Source: Bradyrhizobium sp. ORS 285
GTDB lineage: Bacteria > Pseudomonadota > Alphaproteobacteria > Rhizobiales > Xanthobacteraceae
DNA length: 64,000 bases
Direction of reading: 5' to 3'
NCBI RefSeq assembly: GCF_900176205.1
Contig: NZ_LT859959.1
Coordinates: 1,302,001 to 1,366,000 of the forward strand
Shown here: positions 19,810-29,055 of the stretch, one piece after another
Layout of the letters: each line of letters starts with the position of its first letter
Numbering within the stretch: position 1 is the first letter of the stretch
The notes under the pieces: generated by a model
What the model was told of the DNA's origin: nothing
Database searches by the model: none
The model's input: only the letters and a program-made list of their open reading frames with translations
Program-made: the position numbers and the translations under genes

Positions 19810-21227
19810 GTACGCATCCGGTCAAGACCACAGGCTGCGCAACCGGTTTTGACGGCCTGAACGGTTCAGTCAGGCGGCGGCCTACGTCTGGGCGACCTGC
19901 CATCTCCAGGGCAGCAGATCGGCGACCTAGCTGGCCGGATGATTGGGCAGCTTGGCAAGGACGTCGGCGAGCCAGGCCTGCGGAACTGCGAGGCGATCAG
20001 TCAGCCGTCGGCGCCATTTCATCCGATCTCCCGCGGGCGCGCCGGACCGCGCCTGCTCGCGCGCCTCGCCGTGGCACGAGCTCCAGCGTCTCCGTGAGGC
20101 CCTCGCTGATCTTGCGCAGTCTGTCGCCGCCGCAGCACGGGCAATGGGCTGGTGCAGGATACACGATGCGCTCGCGCGGCAAGTGCTCGGGCCACGGCCC
20201 GTACTGCTCGTGCTTGAGCCTGGCGATCGTGAACTTCATCTGCTCGATCAGCAGCGTGCGGGCGCGGACCTCGGCTTCGAGATTGCGCGCCTTGGATTCT
20301 GCTGCAAGCTGCGCCGCCTGGCCGGCGAGCACCAGCGCCTTCAGCGTCGCGACATCATCGGGGAGCGAATCGGCTGTGATCATGGTCAAGGATGGAATCA
20401 CAGCTCCGCCCGGCACGCATCAGTGCCGTTACGTTTTCTCGCTCAACCCACAGCTTCCGGGCGCCACGTCCGCTGCGGATGCCGCCAGTCGATGCCTTCG
20501 AGCAGATAGCCGAGCTGGGCCGACGTGATCGTCACAGCTCCGTCCACAGCCTGTGGCCAGATGAAGCGGCCGCGGTCCAGCCGCTTGGCGAACAAGCACA
20601 TGCCCTGGCCGTCGTGCCACAACGCCTTGATCAAGCTGCCGCTGCGACCGCGGAACACAACAGATGGCCGCCATGCGAATCGCCCTTCAAGGTCTCCTGG
20701 GCTAGCAGCGCCGGACCATCGAAGCCCTTGTGAATGTCGGTATGGTCGGTCGCCAGCCAGACCTGGGTGCCGGAGGGGATCGGAATCGTTATCGTGAGCC
20801 CGCCCGGAGTGCCGCGATCGCTGCCGTCACCGTCGCGACATCCGCCGTACCGCTGATCCGGATCTTCGTCTCGGTCCCGATCTCGACTTCGATCAGCCCC
20901 TGCATGCAGGCTGCTGCCGCGCGCGGATCGGCGGCGATGGTCACGGCGGCAAAGCTGGGCGGCGTCTCCTTCCCGCACAGCTGCTAGCGCCAGCGGAACA
21001 CCTGGCGAATGTACGCGGAGCGCTCGCGCCACTCCCAGGATCGTCGTGCCCGGCTGCAACGCCGCAGCGGCGACGCGCTCCTTGTCCGCCCGCGACCAAT
21101 GCCGCCGTCGCCGCTCCGACGTGATCACTTCCACTTCTGTACTGGCCATAGGACTAGCTCCAGAGCAAGTCCTATCGCTTCAACAAGCATCAGCTCCGAC
21201 GCAAGGCGGCCCTCACCGGAGGCTTAC
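19810..21227 (-). mobile_element. Internally deleted, degenerate IS66 element
   Basis: Both IS66 ends are visible (GTACGCATCCGGTCAAGACC at 19810-19829; GGCCCTCACCGGAGGCTTAC at 21208-21227), but the flanking 8-mers differ. Inside, leftward: tnpA (to about 21149) with frame changes after VARALRVHS; tnpB (20443-20793) split by a one-base loss near 20660; and tnpC with N-terminal (to 20416) and extreme C-terminal (PQAWLADVLAKLPNHPAS) parts but the middle deleted. No functional transposase remains. Confidence 0.85.
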
Positions 21228-22160
21228 CTTGAGGATGTAGTTGAAAGCCTTGGTGAGGCCGTGACCGCGGGACAGTCTGGAGAGTTGGTCGCGCATGTAG
21301 ACCTGCAGGCCCTCGATCAGGGGCCGGCTCAGCGCTTGCCGCATCTGAACGCGCCTCTCGGCGCTGCTGCCATTAATGGATCGTTCGATCCGAACAAAGC
21401 ATCGATTCGTCGCACGATCCGATCGCGATCGGCAAGAGCTAGATCTCTCTTTTGCCGGAAGCCTTGCGTCGCGCGTTCTCCTCGACGCTGACAGAACATG
21501 GACTTCGACCAGGCGCTGCAGTGGTTCCTGTGACGCGCAGAGCGATCCGACGGCATCCGCCATGGGTCGACAGGGGATCGGGCCTTTCCAGGCGTAACAG
21601 TAGGCTTGGCGGTTCAAGGGCTGATGCTGGCCGAACTTCTCGAGCATGATCATGGCCAATAAGCTCGGGCCAGTCCATCCCCGCGCCACGGCGTGGAACG
21701 GCGCCGGCGCGTGGCTGATCTTCTCGCAGTCACGGCAGGAGAACTTTTCCCGCACTGTCTCGACAATCTTCCACTGCCCGCGGCACTGCCTCAAGCATCC
21801 GCGTCACGTCCTCGCCGATCTTACGCAGGCGATTGCCGCCGGAGCACTCGCGCGCTGACGGCGGATCGATCGCAACCCGCTCGCGCGGTAGATGCCTCGG
21901 GAACGTTTGGTGCTCGGCAGGCTTGCGCGTAAACCCGCGGACGGTCGTCGTACTGGCCGCGGCTGGCTTGGCGGACAGCTCGTCCCCGGTGGCGTCGGCC
22001 TCTAGCTCCCCGAAGGTCCGCGCCATGAGCACGCTGTCTTCATGGCCCTCGCAGCAGCGACTGCCAGTTCCGCCGCAATCTCTCCCTCCCCCCTTTAACG
22101 CGCTCGGCTACCACCTCCTCTTTCAAGCCCGCCATGTCATAGGGAACAGCGTCGCACTCA
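21228..22160 (-). pseudogene. IS66 tnpC relic
   Basis: Decayed transposase of the same subgroup as 25909-27561. Recognisable pieces include FSCRDCEKISHAPAPFHAV, WTGPSLLAMIMLEKFGQHQP and ALSRPLIEGLQVYMRDQLSR, in changed frames with a large internal loss. The IS66 at 19810-21227 abuts it at the KAFNYILK region. Confidence 0.75.
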
Positions 22161-22209
22161 GCGTTCAGGCGAAGCAGTGAATCACAGGTCCGAGGCGTTG
22201 TGACGCCCG

Positions 22210-22804
22210 ATCGTGTTCCCTAGAGTGGTGTAGCTGGCATGGAATGTCACCGGGTTTATTCCGGTGTGGGCCGAGCTGATCAGCCTGCCAAGGCGGGCAG
22301 GCCGACGATGGGATCGTCGCTCAACGGCGCGATGGGTTCCAGAGTCATGTAGCGGGCGCGCTGGACGGCACACTCGTCGTTCTGCTCGAGCAGGATCGCA
22401 CCGACGAGAGGCCGATGACGTCTTCGTTTGAGAAGATGCCGACGACTTCGGTACGGCGCTTGATCTCGCCATTGACCCTCTGGATTGGATTGGTCGAGTG
22501 CAGCTTGGCGCGGTGCTGTGGCGGGAAGCTCATATAGGCGAGCACGTCAAGCTCTGCCTCACGCTGGGCTGCAAAGCCGATCATCTCGCGCAGAAGAGCC
22601 GCGTCCGGGGGCGTTCTCCACGAGCGAGCGAAGGTTCATCATCTCGTCGGTCGTCGGTCGTTCCTCGAATCAGGTTGGTGTCAGCAACCCGACCCTACCG
22701 GGCAATCGTCGGTGACCACCGCAAAGTCGTCCACCCGCTATAGCGCTAAGGGGGAGCGCGCGGGCGGACGGCTTTGCTCTACCGAGCTACACCATGCCCG
22801 GGTA
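22210..22804 (-). mobile_element. Internally deleted IS256 derivative (non-autonomous)
   Basis: About 0.6 kb with both IS256 ends (right end CCGGGTACACGACC) but most of the transposase removed. The minus-strand frame joins MIGFAAQ of the N-terminus directly to DVLAYMSFPPQHRAKLHSTN of the C-terminus. It has the form of a deletion derivative that could only move with outside transposase. Confidence 0.75.
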
Positions 22805-23020
22805 CACGACCGTACTGCCGGGCTGTTGCCGAAACCTGCCGGGTCTCGAGTACAATCCTGCGCTTCTCATCCTTAGAACAGCGACGCCGCCGACCTGTCT
22901 CGACCAGTTCAAGTCGCCCGATCCCCGATCGGGGCACTGTCCTTATATCTGTCCATAAACGACAGTCCGAACCACCAATACCAAATTGCGAAGATGGCGC
23001 TTGGCGGAGGGGTACGTTAA
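22805..23020 (-). pseudogene. IS66 tnpA relic
   Basis: Read leftward it gives ELVETGRRRRCSKDEKRRIV then TRQVSATARQYG, a tnpA N-terminal fragment. It abuts the IS256 end at exactly the junction seen at 7112/7113. Confidence 0.75.
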
Positions 23021-23115
23021 ACTTTTTAGCTTTGTCGAATATGTTGAGTCGCACAATTGACTCCCTTTCGGTGTCGGAATGAGAGGGGAATATTCGGTTC
23101 GCTCGAACAACCAAG

Positions 23116-23463
23116 TTGCTTGTTACGTTTGACTTTTCCGAGTGTTTGCCTGCAGGTGCGCCACGCCCAATGCGCCCTTTCGGCAGACCTCACTATCTTC
23201 GTTTAGGTCGGATTCCGCGGCTCGGCGTAGTATCTATTTCTCTGATCAGCTTCATTAGCATAGCATTGTCTGCGTCCGCGAACGCACTCCGGCCGTACCG
23301 CACCAGAGTGCATGCGCCGTACTTGTCGGGTTCAATTGCGGGTCGCGGATGCGATGATCTCCTTTATCGATCCGGCTCGCTCGCCGTCGAGTTGGTCTCG
23401 AGCTTATTCCGAAAGTTGCATCTGTCAGCTCTCATAGGAGCGGCCTTCGTTTGGTTCATCTAA
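23116..23463 (+). CDS. Hypothetical 115-residue protein (doubtful)
   Basis: An open frame with a hydrophobic stretch (LGVVSISLISFISIALS) that could be a membrane segment or signal sequence, and a second near the C-terminus. No family is recognised, and the flanks are IS relics and a gap. It may be chance. Confidence 0.25.
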   Translation: MLVTFDFSECLPAGAPRPMRPFGRPHYLRLGRIPRLGVVSISLISFISIALSASANALRPYRTRVHAPYLSGSIAGRGCDDLLYRSGSLAVELVSSLFRKLHLSALIGAAFVWFI

Positions 23464-23588
23464 CCGGTTTGTCTTATAAAATGCCGAAACTCGATTGGGA
23501 GGCGACGAAAGTGGAGGGATGTTATAAGCCACAAACGGATTGCGCCTGTGTGAACGACGGGCCAGGATGACATGCAACGAATAATTGC

Positions 23589-24335
23589 TCATTCATCATC
23601 GGGGTGTACAGGGGCATCGAGAATATATCCTGCATTGCGAATACTTTTGAGCATTGCCGCGACGCAGCTTCCGGATGCGTGAAGCTTCTGTCGAATGCGA
23701 CTAATCTGCACGTCTATTGACCGATCAAACACGTTTGCGGCGCCGCCGCGGGTCCATTCAAGGAGTTTCTCGCGCGAGAGCTGGCGTTGCGGTCGCATAA
23801 AGAAGCAATGCAGCAAATCGTATTGCGAGCGCGATAGCTGGACCTGCTCGTAAGAGCCGCGAAGAGTTATTGCGCGAGCATCAAGATTTATGACTAGGTC
23901 GCCTATTAGTATCCTATGTCGCGATCTATAGACTTCATAGTTGGATGTTGCAATCGACCGGCGTAGTACGGCTCGAATTCGGGCGATCAGCACTCGTGGA
24001 GTAAAAGGCGTGCTGATACAATCATCGGCCCCAATCTCAAGGAACAATGCTTGATTTTCAAAATTATCTGTGGCGGGCAGCTTTGCGTCATTGTCGATTA
24101 GCGCTATGATCGGAGGAGCGTTCATCTGATGCAATCGTTGGCAGAGTGAAAGGGCGCTCTCCTTAGGAAGTGTGCTGTCGATGAGGATGATGTCGGGTGT
24201 GGCGTCGGTCGCAAGAACGCGATCGATCTCTGAACCGCAGGCGAAGCTAAGAACATGAAAGCCCTGGGCTCTCAGACAGTCGTCTAGTGTATAGCGTAGA
24301 CTGCTTTTGGCGGTTATAATGGCAATGCTATCCAA
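23589..24335 (-). CDS. OmpR-family response regulator
   Basis: A 248-residue two-domain regulator. The receiver domain (about 1-125) has the phosphoacceptor Asp in IILIDSTLP, but the usual conserved Lys before the PF pair is Thr (CISTPFTPRVLIARIRAVL). The C-terminal winged helix (about 140-240) has LSREKLLEWTRG and RSIDVQISRIRQKL and ends SIRNAGYILD. No kinase is adjacent. In ordinary receivers that Lys takes part in the phosphorylation switch, so its loss suggests altered control. It differs from the ttsI-like gene at 9797, which has Glu in place of Asp but keeps the Lys. The target genes are unknown. Confidence 0.88.
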   Translation of the reverse strand: MDSIAIITAKSSLRYTLDDCLRAQGFHVLSFACGSEIDRVLATDATPDIILIDSTLPKESALSLCQRLHQMNAPPIIALIDNDAKLPATDNFENQALFLEIGADDCISTPFTPRVLIARIRAVLRRSIATSNYEVYRSRHRILIGDLVINLDARAITLRGSYEQVQLSRSQYDLLHCFFMRPQRQLSREKLLEWTRGGAANVFDRSIDVQISRIRQKLHASGSCVAAMLKSIRNAGYILDAPVHPDDE

Positions 24336-24959
24336 AATACCGTACTCGCGAGTTGTTAGTGAAGCTTGAAGCGTGCCACGTTAGAGCTTCATCGGTCTAT
24401 TTATGGGCGGAAAACGTGGCTGGAGTTATTGCGGGGACTTTGAGCTGATACTTCGGCAGTGAATGCGAATAGGGGCGGGTGAAGTCTTGGCGGAAGCAAG
24501 GAGACGGGCGATCGCTTTGTGACAGTCTCTGGTTGAGTCATGATCACTATTGTCGGCTTAGCGCTATCGGTGATTGTGAGCGGCCGATATGGGGCAGGGT
24601 CGGGATTGTGGTTATGGCTGCTCGGGCTGTACGGTGGTTTGGTTCCGCTTTACAAGCTGACGTAGCGTGTGGTTCAAATCACTCTTCTGTTATTGGATGG
24701 CGCGAACATATGAACGTTGAGCTATTAAGTTCTACGGCGCTTCGTGAATCGTCTGATGCGGTTCCGTCGTTGTGTTTTTTGACGGGGAATTCGGGAGCTA
24801 TAGGATCGTCTTTTTCTAAGTCATCTGTAATTGTCGTCTCTGTTTGGTTAGGCGATGCTGCGAGAGGCATAGGGACAGTGTTTCGAGCATGTTCCATTGG
24901 TGGGTCGACCGGCGCCGATCAGAGTACGGAGCGTTGCAAGGTTGTCCGCGCCTTGTGAG
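24336..24959. other. Gap; no gene recognised
   Basis: About 620 bp upstream of the response regulator. Frames on both strands lack family similarity. The minus strand may hold the far 3' end of the penicillin-binding-protein pseudogene, too decayed to trace. Confidence 0.35.
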
Positions 24960-25622
24960 TTGCGAAGGCTGCCGAATATCTTCTTTCGCAACCGCATCAT
25001 GCGAGCATCGCGCTCTGGCTCGTCGTTGGCAGATGGCGCTGCGAAATTGTTTGGGAACAGCAGCAATTGCCTCTTTGTTCAGCTTGAGGGGTATTAGGAG
25101 ATTATGGTCGCTACGCCGTCCGATGCGCCCGTGCTTCAGGTCGCACGGCAGCGTGGGAAGCGCCTCGTGCAAGGCGATGCCTGCGCGGATGATGCGTTCA
25201 TATCGCTGCGATCCGTCGCGGTCCCCGTGCCAAGCTAGGTCGCCGGCACCGGTGCGCGCCTCCAGCAGCGATTGCGGAATGACAAGGTTCCCCTTGTTAG
25301 AGAATGTCGCGTAGGCCAGCGCGTGCTTGAGCACCGTAACATCGTTGGAGCCGATTGCTGTTGATTGCGTGTCCATTGGGGCCTTAATGCCGAAGCGGCG
25401 CGCGGTGTTGACGATCTTGTTGCGGTCGGCCTTCGGGCCGTCCTTGCCGCCAAGCGCGATCAACCCTATCCTGGAGCCGCGTTGGTCAAGCGCGTGATCG
25501 CCTGGGTCGGCGTCACCAAGACGGAATTTAAGTGGCCGAGATTCTACGGGCACCAGTTGCGAATGCATCCTGGCTCATCGACGATCGGGGTGCTTGGCTC
25601 GAAGCCGTTCGGCAATGCGGTG
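24960..25622 (-). pseudogene. Penicillin-binding protein 1A-like, 3' part
   Basis: Read leftward from 25622: NGFEPSTPIVDEP, IRNWCP-stop-NLGHLNSVLVTPTQAIT, then ARRFGIKAPMDTQSTAIGSN and VTVLKHALAYATFSNKGN. These match the transpeptidase domain of class A penicillin-binding proteins, with stops and frame changes. The 5' part resumes beyond the IS66 at 28466. Confidence 0.8.
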
Positions 25623-25630
25623 GTGTATAC
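25623..25630 (+). repeat. 8-bp target duplication, left copy (IS66)
   Basis: GTGTATAC directly abuts the left terminal repeat of the IS66 at 25631. The identical octamer follows the right terminal repeat at 28458-28465. Eight bases is the IS66-family norm. Confidence 0.95.
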
Positions 25631-25690
25631 GTAATCATCCGCCGTAGGCCGCGGGGGGAGCCGGTTTGCGGCGTCATCTGGGAAGAGATT

Positions 25691-25912
25691 TCAGAGCTGC
25701 CGACGTGTTTTGACGAGTTCGATCAGGTTGTCGATCCCGAAGTCGGTCAAGGCCATGACGCCATCGTCACCAGCGCCATAGACCCAGATGACGCCATCCT
25801 CGATGTCCAATTCGCTGGCGACGTCGTGCAACCATTCGTCATCTTCGCCGAGGTCCTTGGCAACCTTGGCGATGGTGGTGACGTGGTGAACTTTGTTGAC
25901 GTGCGTGGTCAT
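25691..25912 (-). CDS. IS66 passenger protein, 73 residues
   Basis: A small acidic protein, MTTHVNKVHHVTTIAKVAKD at the start and LTDFGIDNLIELVKTRRQL at the end, lying inside the IS66 between tnpC and the left terminal repeat. It overlaps the tnpC stop by four bases (ATGA type), so translation is probably coupled. A second, 3'-truncated copy follows tnpC of another IS66 at 53780. Conservation in two elements indicates a real gene. I do not recognise its family and assign no function. Confidence 0.8.
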   Translation of the reverse strand: MTTHVNKVHHVTTIAKVAKDLGEDDEWLHDVASELDIEDGVIWVYGAGDDGVMALTDFGIDNLIELVKTRRQL

Positions 25913-27561
25913 GCTGCTCGGGTGGAGAGCGCTGCGGCCTGAGGCGTCCAGTTCCAGGGCAGCAGTTCGTCGAGCTGTTGGGACGGGTGAGCGGCAATCC
26001 GGTCAATGACATCGGTCAGCCAGGCCTGCGGATCGATGCCGTTCATTTTGGCGGTGACGATCAGGCTGTACATCGCAGCTGCGCGCCGGCCGCCGCGATC
26101 AGACCCGCAGAAGAGCCAGGATTTTCGACCAAGGGCGATGCCTCGCAGACCGCGCTCGGCGGCATTGTTGGAGAGGCACACACGACCGTCATCGAGGAAC
26201 AGCGTGAAGCTCGGCCATCGCTTCAGCACGTAATTGAATGCCTTGGCAAGGTCGTGCCCCCGGGCGAGCTTGGCGAGTTGCTCTTGCATGTAGAGCCGCA
26301 GGTCTTCGGTCAAAGGCCGACTGAGCGTCTGCCGTGCTTCGAGACGCTCCTGCGCGCTTTTGCCATTGATGGAACGCTCGATCTCGAACAACGCATCGAT
26401 CCGGCGCACGACCTCGATTGCGATCGGAGAAAGCGGGATCTCCTTCTTGCCCGCAGCCTTGCGGCGCGCATTCTCCTCCAGATCGGCCATGGCAAAGAAC
26501 GGGCGCCGCGCATGCGCCCAGCACGACGCCTCGCGGATCGGTCCAGGGCCGCGTCCAGCCAGATAGAGCTGGTTATAGCCGTCATAGGCGTCGGCCTGCA
26601 GGATGCCGGCATACCGCGCCAGATGCGCCTGCGGATGCTCGCCCTTGCGATCGCGCGAGTAGTAGAACATCGCTGCCGGCGGGTCCGCACCACCGAACGG
26701 CCGGTCGTCCCGGACATAGATCCAGCACCGCCCCGTGTCAGTCTTTCCCTTGGCCAGCACCGGCACGGTCGTATCGTCGGCATGAAGGCGCTCGGCCGTC
26801 ATGACATGCGCTTCAACCAGGCGCAGCAGCGGGTCCAGCGACGCACAGACCGACCCCACGGCATCCGCCATGGTCGAGAGCGCTATCGGCACGCCCTCCA
26901 GCGCATAGCGCTCGGCCTGGCGGTTCAAGGGCTGATGCTGACCGAACTTCTCGAACATGATCATCGCCAGCAGGCTCGGCCCGGCCCATCCTCGCGCCAC
27001 GGCATGGAACGGCGCCGGCACCTGGCTGATCTTCTCGCAGTCCCGGCAGGAGAACTTCTCCCGCACCGTCTCGATCACCTTCCATTGGCGCGGCACCACC
27101 TCCAGCGTCCGCGTCACGTCCTCGCCGAGCTTGCGCAGGCGATTGCTGCCGCAGCATTCGCAAGCCGTCGGCGGCTCGATCACCACCCGCTCGCGGGGCA
27201 GATGTTCGGGGAAGGTTTGTCGCTCGGTGCGCTTGCGCGTGAAGGCGCGGACCGTGCTGGTCTTCGCCGCGGCGCGTTCCGCCGCAAGCTCGTCCTCGGT
27301 GGCGCCAGCTTCCTGCTCTTCGAACGTCAGCGCCAGTTGTTCGAGCAGGCGTGATGAACGCTCCGACCGCTGCCCGTAGATCTGATGCCTCAGCTTGGCG
27401 ATCTGCAGCTTCTGGGACGCGATCAGGGCTTCGTCTTCCGATGCCTTGGCTCGGGCAGCCGCAAGCTCGGCAGCGACCTCCAATCCCTTCGCGCGCTCGG
27501 CCGCCAGCGCCTGTTTCAGGGCGACGACGTCATCCGGTCCAGCATCGCAATCGGCGTTCAT
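25909..27561 (-). CDS. tnpC: IS66 TnpC transposase, intact
   Basis: A 550-residue DDE transposase. Order: N-terminal coiled coil (about 10-70), conserved KLRHQIYGQRSERSSRLLEQ, a zinc-binding region CECCGSNRLRKLGEDV with FSCRDCEKIS, then the catalytic domain with HADDTTVPVLAKGKTDTG, LQADAYDGYNQLY and NNAAERGLRGIALGRKSW (Glu motif). It ends IDPQAWLTDVIDRIAAHPSQ...LLPWNW plus a short tail. The length and all motifs are normal. It reads leftward after tnpA and tnpB. Confidence 0.96.
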   Translation of the reverse strand: MNADCDAGPDDVVALKQALAAERAKGLEVAAELAAARAKASEDEALIASQKLQIAKLRHQIYGQRSERSSRLLEQLALTFEEQEAGATEDELAAERAAAKTSTVRAFTRKRTERQTFPEHLPRERVVIEPPTACECCGSNRLRKLGEDVTRTLEVVPRQWKVIETVREKFSCRDCEKISQVPAPFHAVARGWAGPSLLAMIMFEKFGQHQPLNRQAERYALEGVPIALSTMADAVGSVCASLDPLLRLVEAHVMTAERLHADDTTVPVLAKGKTDTGRCWIYVRDDRPFGGADPPAAMFYYSRDRKGEHPQAHLARYAGILQADAYDGYNQLYLAGRGPGPIREASCWAHARRPFFAMADLEENARRKAAGKKEIPLSPIAIEVVRRIDALFEIERSINGKSAQERLEARQTLSRPLTEDLRLYMQEQLAKLARGHDLAKAFNYVLKRWPSFTLFLDDGRVCLSNNAAERGLRGIALGRKSWLFCGSDRGGRRAAAMYSLIVTAKMNGIDPQAWLTDVIDRIAAHPSQQLDELLPWNWTPQAAALSTRAA

Positions 27562-27631
27562 GCGACGCAGTGAATCACAGATCAGGCCGGTTGGAACTCC
27601 CTAAATACCGGAAAGCCGCAACTATCTCTGC

Positions 27632-27979
27632 TCAGCCTGCGCTCTGTGGCCGCCATGTCAGCTGCGGATTCCTCCAATCGATCGCCTCAAGCATGTAGGC
27701 CATCTGCGCGGCCGAGATCGACACCGCGCCATTGGACACCGAGGGCCAGATGAACTTTCCTCGGTCGAGGCGCTTGGCGTAGAGCGACAAGCCGATTCCG
27801 TCATGCCACAGGATCTTGACCAGATCCCCGCGACGGCCGCGGAAGATGTAGAGATCGCCGGCGTGGGGATCTCGCTTCAAAATCTCCTGGACCATCAGGG
27901 CCAGGCTCTGCATACCACGGCGCATGTCCGTGTGGCCGGTCGCAATCCAGACCTTGACGTCGCTCGGGATCGGAATCAT
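27632..27979 (-). CDS. tnpB: IS66 TnpB
   Basis: A complete 115-residue TnpB (MIPIPSDVKVWIATGHTDMR ... FRGRRGDLVKILWHDGIGLS ... AIDWRNPQLTWRPQSAG). It overlaps tnpA by four bases. Part of the intact element 25631-28457. Confidence 0.95.
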   Translation of the reverse strand: MIPIPSDVKVWIATGHTDMRRGMQSLALMVQEILKRDPHAGDLYIFRGRRGDLVKILWHDGIGLSLYAKRLDRGKFIWPSVSNGAVSISAAQMAYMLEAIDWRNPQLTWRPQSAG

Positions 27980-28371
27980 CGCCGCCTCAAAAGGTCGAGA
28001 ATGCGCCGAAGTGCCTCGGTGTCCACGTCGCGGTCGACGCGCACGCAGCAGTCGTCCAGTTCGATCTCGATCGTTCCGGCCCGCATGCTCGGTGCGGCAC
28101 GCGATGGCGACGGTGGTGATGGCACCCTCGTCAAGTCGTCAGCCTGCGACGACACGATGGCGACAGGAACGATAGCCGGCACAGCCTCGGCACCCAGCCG
28201 GCCCTGCCGCGCCTGCCGGCGCCAGGTGAACAGCAGGCTCTGAGCCACCCCATGCCGCCGGGCAACTCCGCAGACGGTCTGCCCGGACTGCATCGTCTCC
28301 TCGATCAGACGAACCTTATCCTCATAACTCCATCGACGCCGCCGTTCGGCGCCCAAAACTTCCATCTGCAT
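27976..28371 (-). CDS. tnpA: IS66 TnpA
   Basis: A 131-residue TnpA with a helix-turn-helix-like GVARRHGVAQSLLFTWRRQA (about residues 36-55) and the C-terminal IEIELDDCCVRVDRDVDTEA. It is the first gene of the intact IS66. An ATG two codons in (28365) is an alternative start. Confidence 0.93.
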   Translation of the reverse strand: MQMEVLGAERRRRWSYEDKVRLIEETMQSGQTVCGVARRHGVAQSLLFTWRRQARQGRLGAEAVPAIVPVAIVSSQADDLTRVPSPPSPSRAAPSMRAGTIEIELDDCCVRVDRDVDTEALRRILDLLRRR

Positions 28372-28457
28372 CGCCGCATGACCTCAAGGCTGGACTTAAG
28401 GCCATATCCTTAGGCGGCCGGTGACGCCGAACAAGGCGGCCTACGCCGGAGCGATAC

Positions 28458-28465
28458 GTGTATAC
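28458..28465 (+). repeat. 8-bp target duplication, right copy (IS66)
   Basis: GTGTATAC, identical to 25623-25630. Confidence 0.95.
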
Positions 28466-28745
28466 GCACGGCTTGAACAAAGAGTCCGGCTGCCCGTACG
28501 CATCCGTGGGGCGGTTAAACCGTGCTGGCGACGTAGTCGGCGCCGCCGACCATGGCGTGAATACCGCCACCGAGATCGGAGACGACGGTCGTGGCCTGGG
28601 TAACGTGATAGTCGCTGCCGAATTGGCGCAGGTGGTTTGCAATTTGCGTTGTCAGTCGTGTGCTGCACCGTCGTGTCGATCGAGGTCCGCACAAAGAGCA
28701 CGCGCTCGAAGGAGAAACGTTGGGAGCGTATCGATCAGCTTGTGC
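28466..28745 (-). pseudogene. Penicillin-binding protein 1A-like, 5' part
   Basis: Read leftward in changing frames: VRTSIDTTVQHTTDNA, HVTQATTVVSDLGGGIHAMV and FNRPTDAYGQPDSLFKPCVY. The last is a decayed form of the SSFKP active-site region of class A penicillin-binding proteins. It stops exactly at the IS66 target duplication and continues at 25622. Frame changes predate or accompany the insertion, so the gene was probably already a relic. Confidence 0.8.
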
Positions 28746-28857
28746 ATCGCGACGAAGGCGTAGTCGAGGAGTTAGTTCGGAGAGCTCTCGTCGCGGGGCA
28801 GGGCAATCGCACGTGACTGCGGAGTTCGAAACAGGATTAATCGTTCCAGCCGGCGCG

Positions 28858-28970
28858 CTTGAGCTTGAGACGCAACGAGGCGACATCGAGCTGCCAGTGC
28901 AGGCGGTTTTCGATGCTCCGATGGGGGCGAACGGTGCGCAGAACCTCCGTGCGCTGAAGTTCTAGCTCAT
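28858..28970 (-). pseudogene. ISAs1-type transposase C-terminal relic
   Basis: Read leftward: VLRTVRPHRSIENRLHWQLD, matching the RxHWxIENxLHWxLD region of ISAs1-family transposases. A more decayed version of the same stretch occurs at about 57700-57750. Confidence 0.6.
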
Positions 28971-29055
28971 CAGAAAGTGACGCTCGACGGTTTTGTCCTT
29001 GCCGCGCTTGCTCTTGATCCGCGCGACAGCTTAAAGGTTTGGAAAGCTGTGCCTC

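Larger units (their letters stand above)
25631..28457 (-). mobile_element. Complete IS66-family element
   Basis: A 2827-bp element with imperfect terminal inverted repeats of about 22 bp (25631-25652 and 28436-28457; shared core GTAGGCCGC). It has intact tnpA, tnpB and tnpC read leftward, and an extra 73-codon gene between tnpC and the left end. A perfect 8-bp target duplication flanks it. It interrupts a penicillin-binding-protein pseudogene at the VYT codons. This is the only IS66 in the window that looks fully functional. Confidence 0.95.

Noticed and set aside
24640..24662. AAGCTGAC near 24655 as an inverted tts box
   Set aside because: The GCTTT half is two bases too close and no effector-like gene follows.
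24479..24958. 159-codon frame as a gene
   Set aside because: No similarity. The opposite strand probably carries the decayed end of the penicillin-binding-protein relic.
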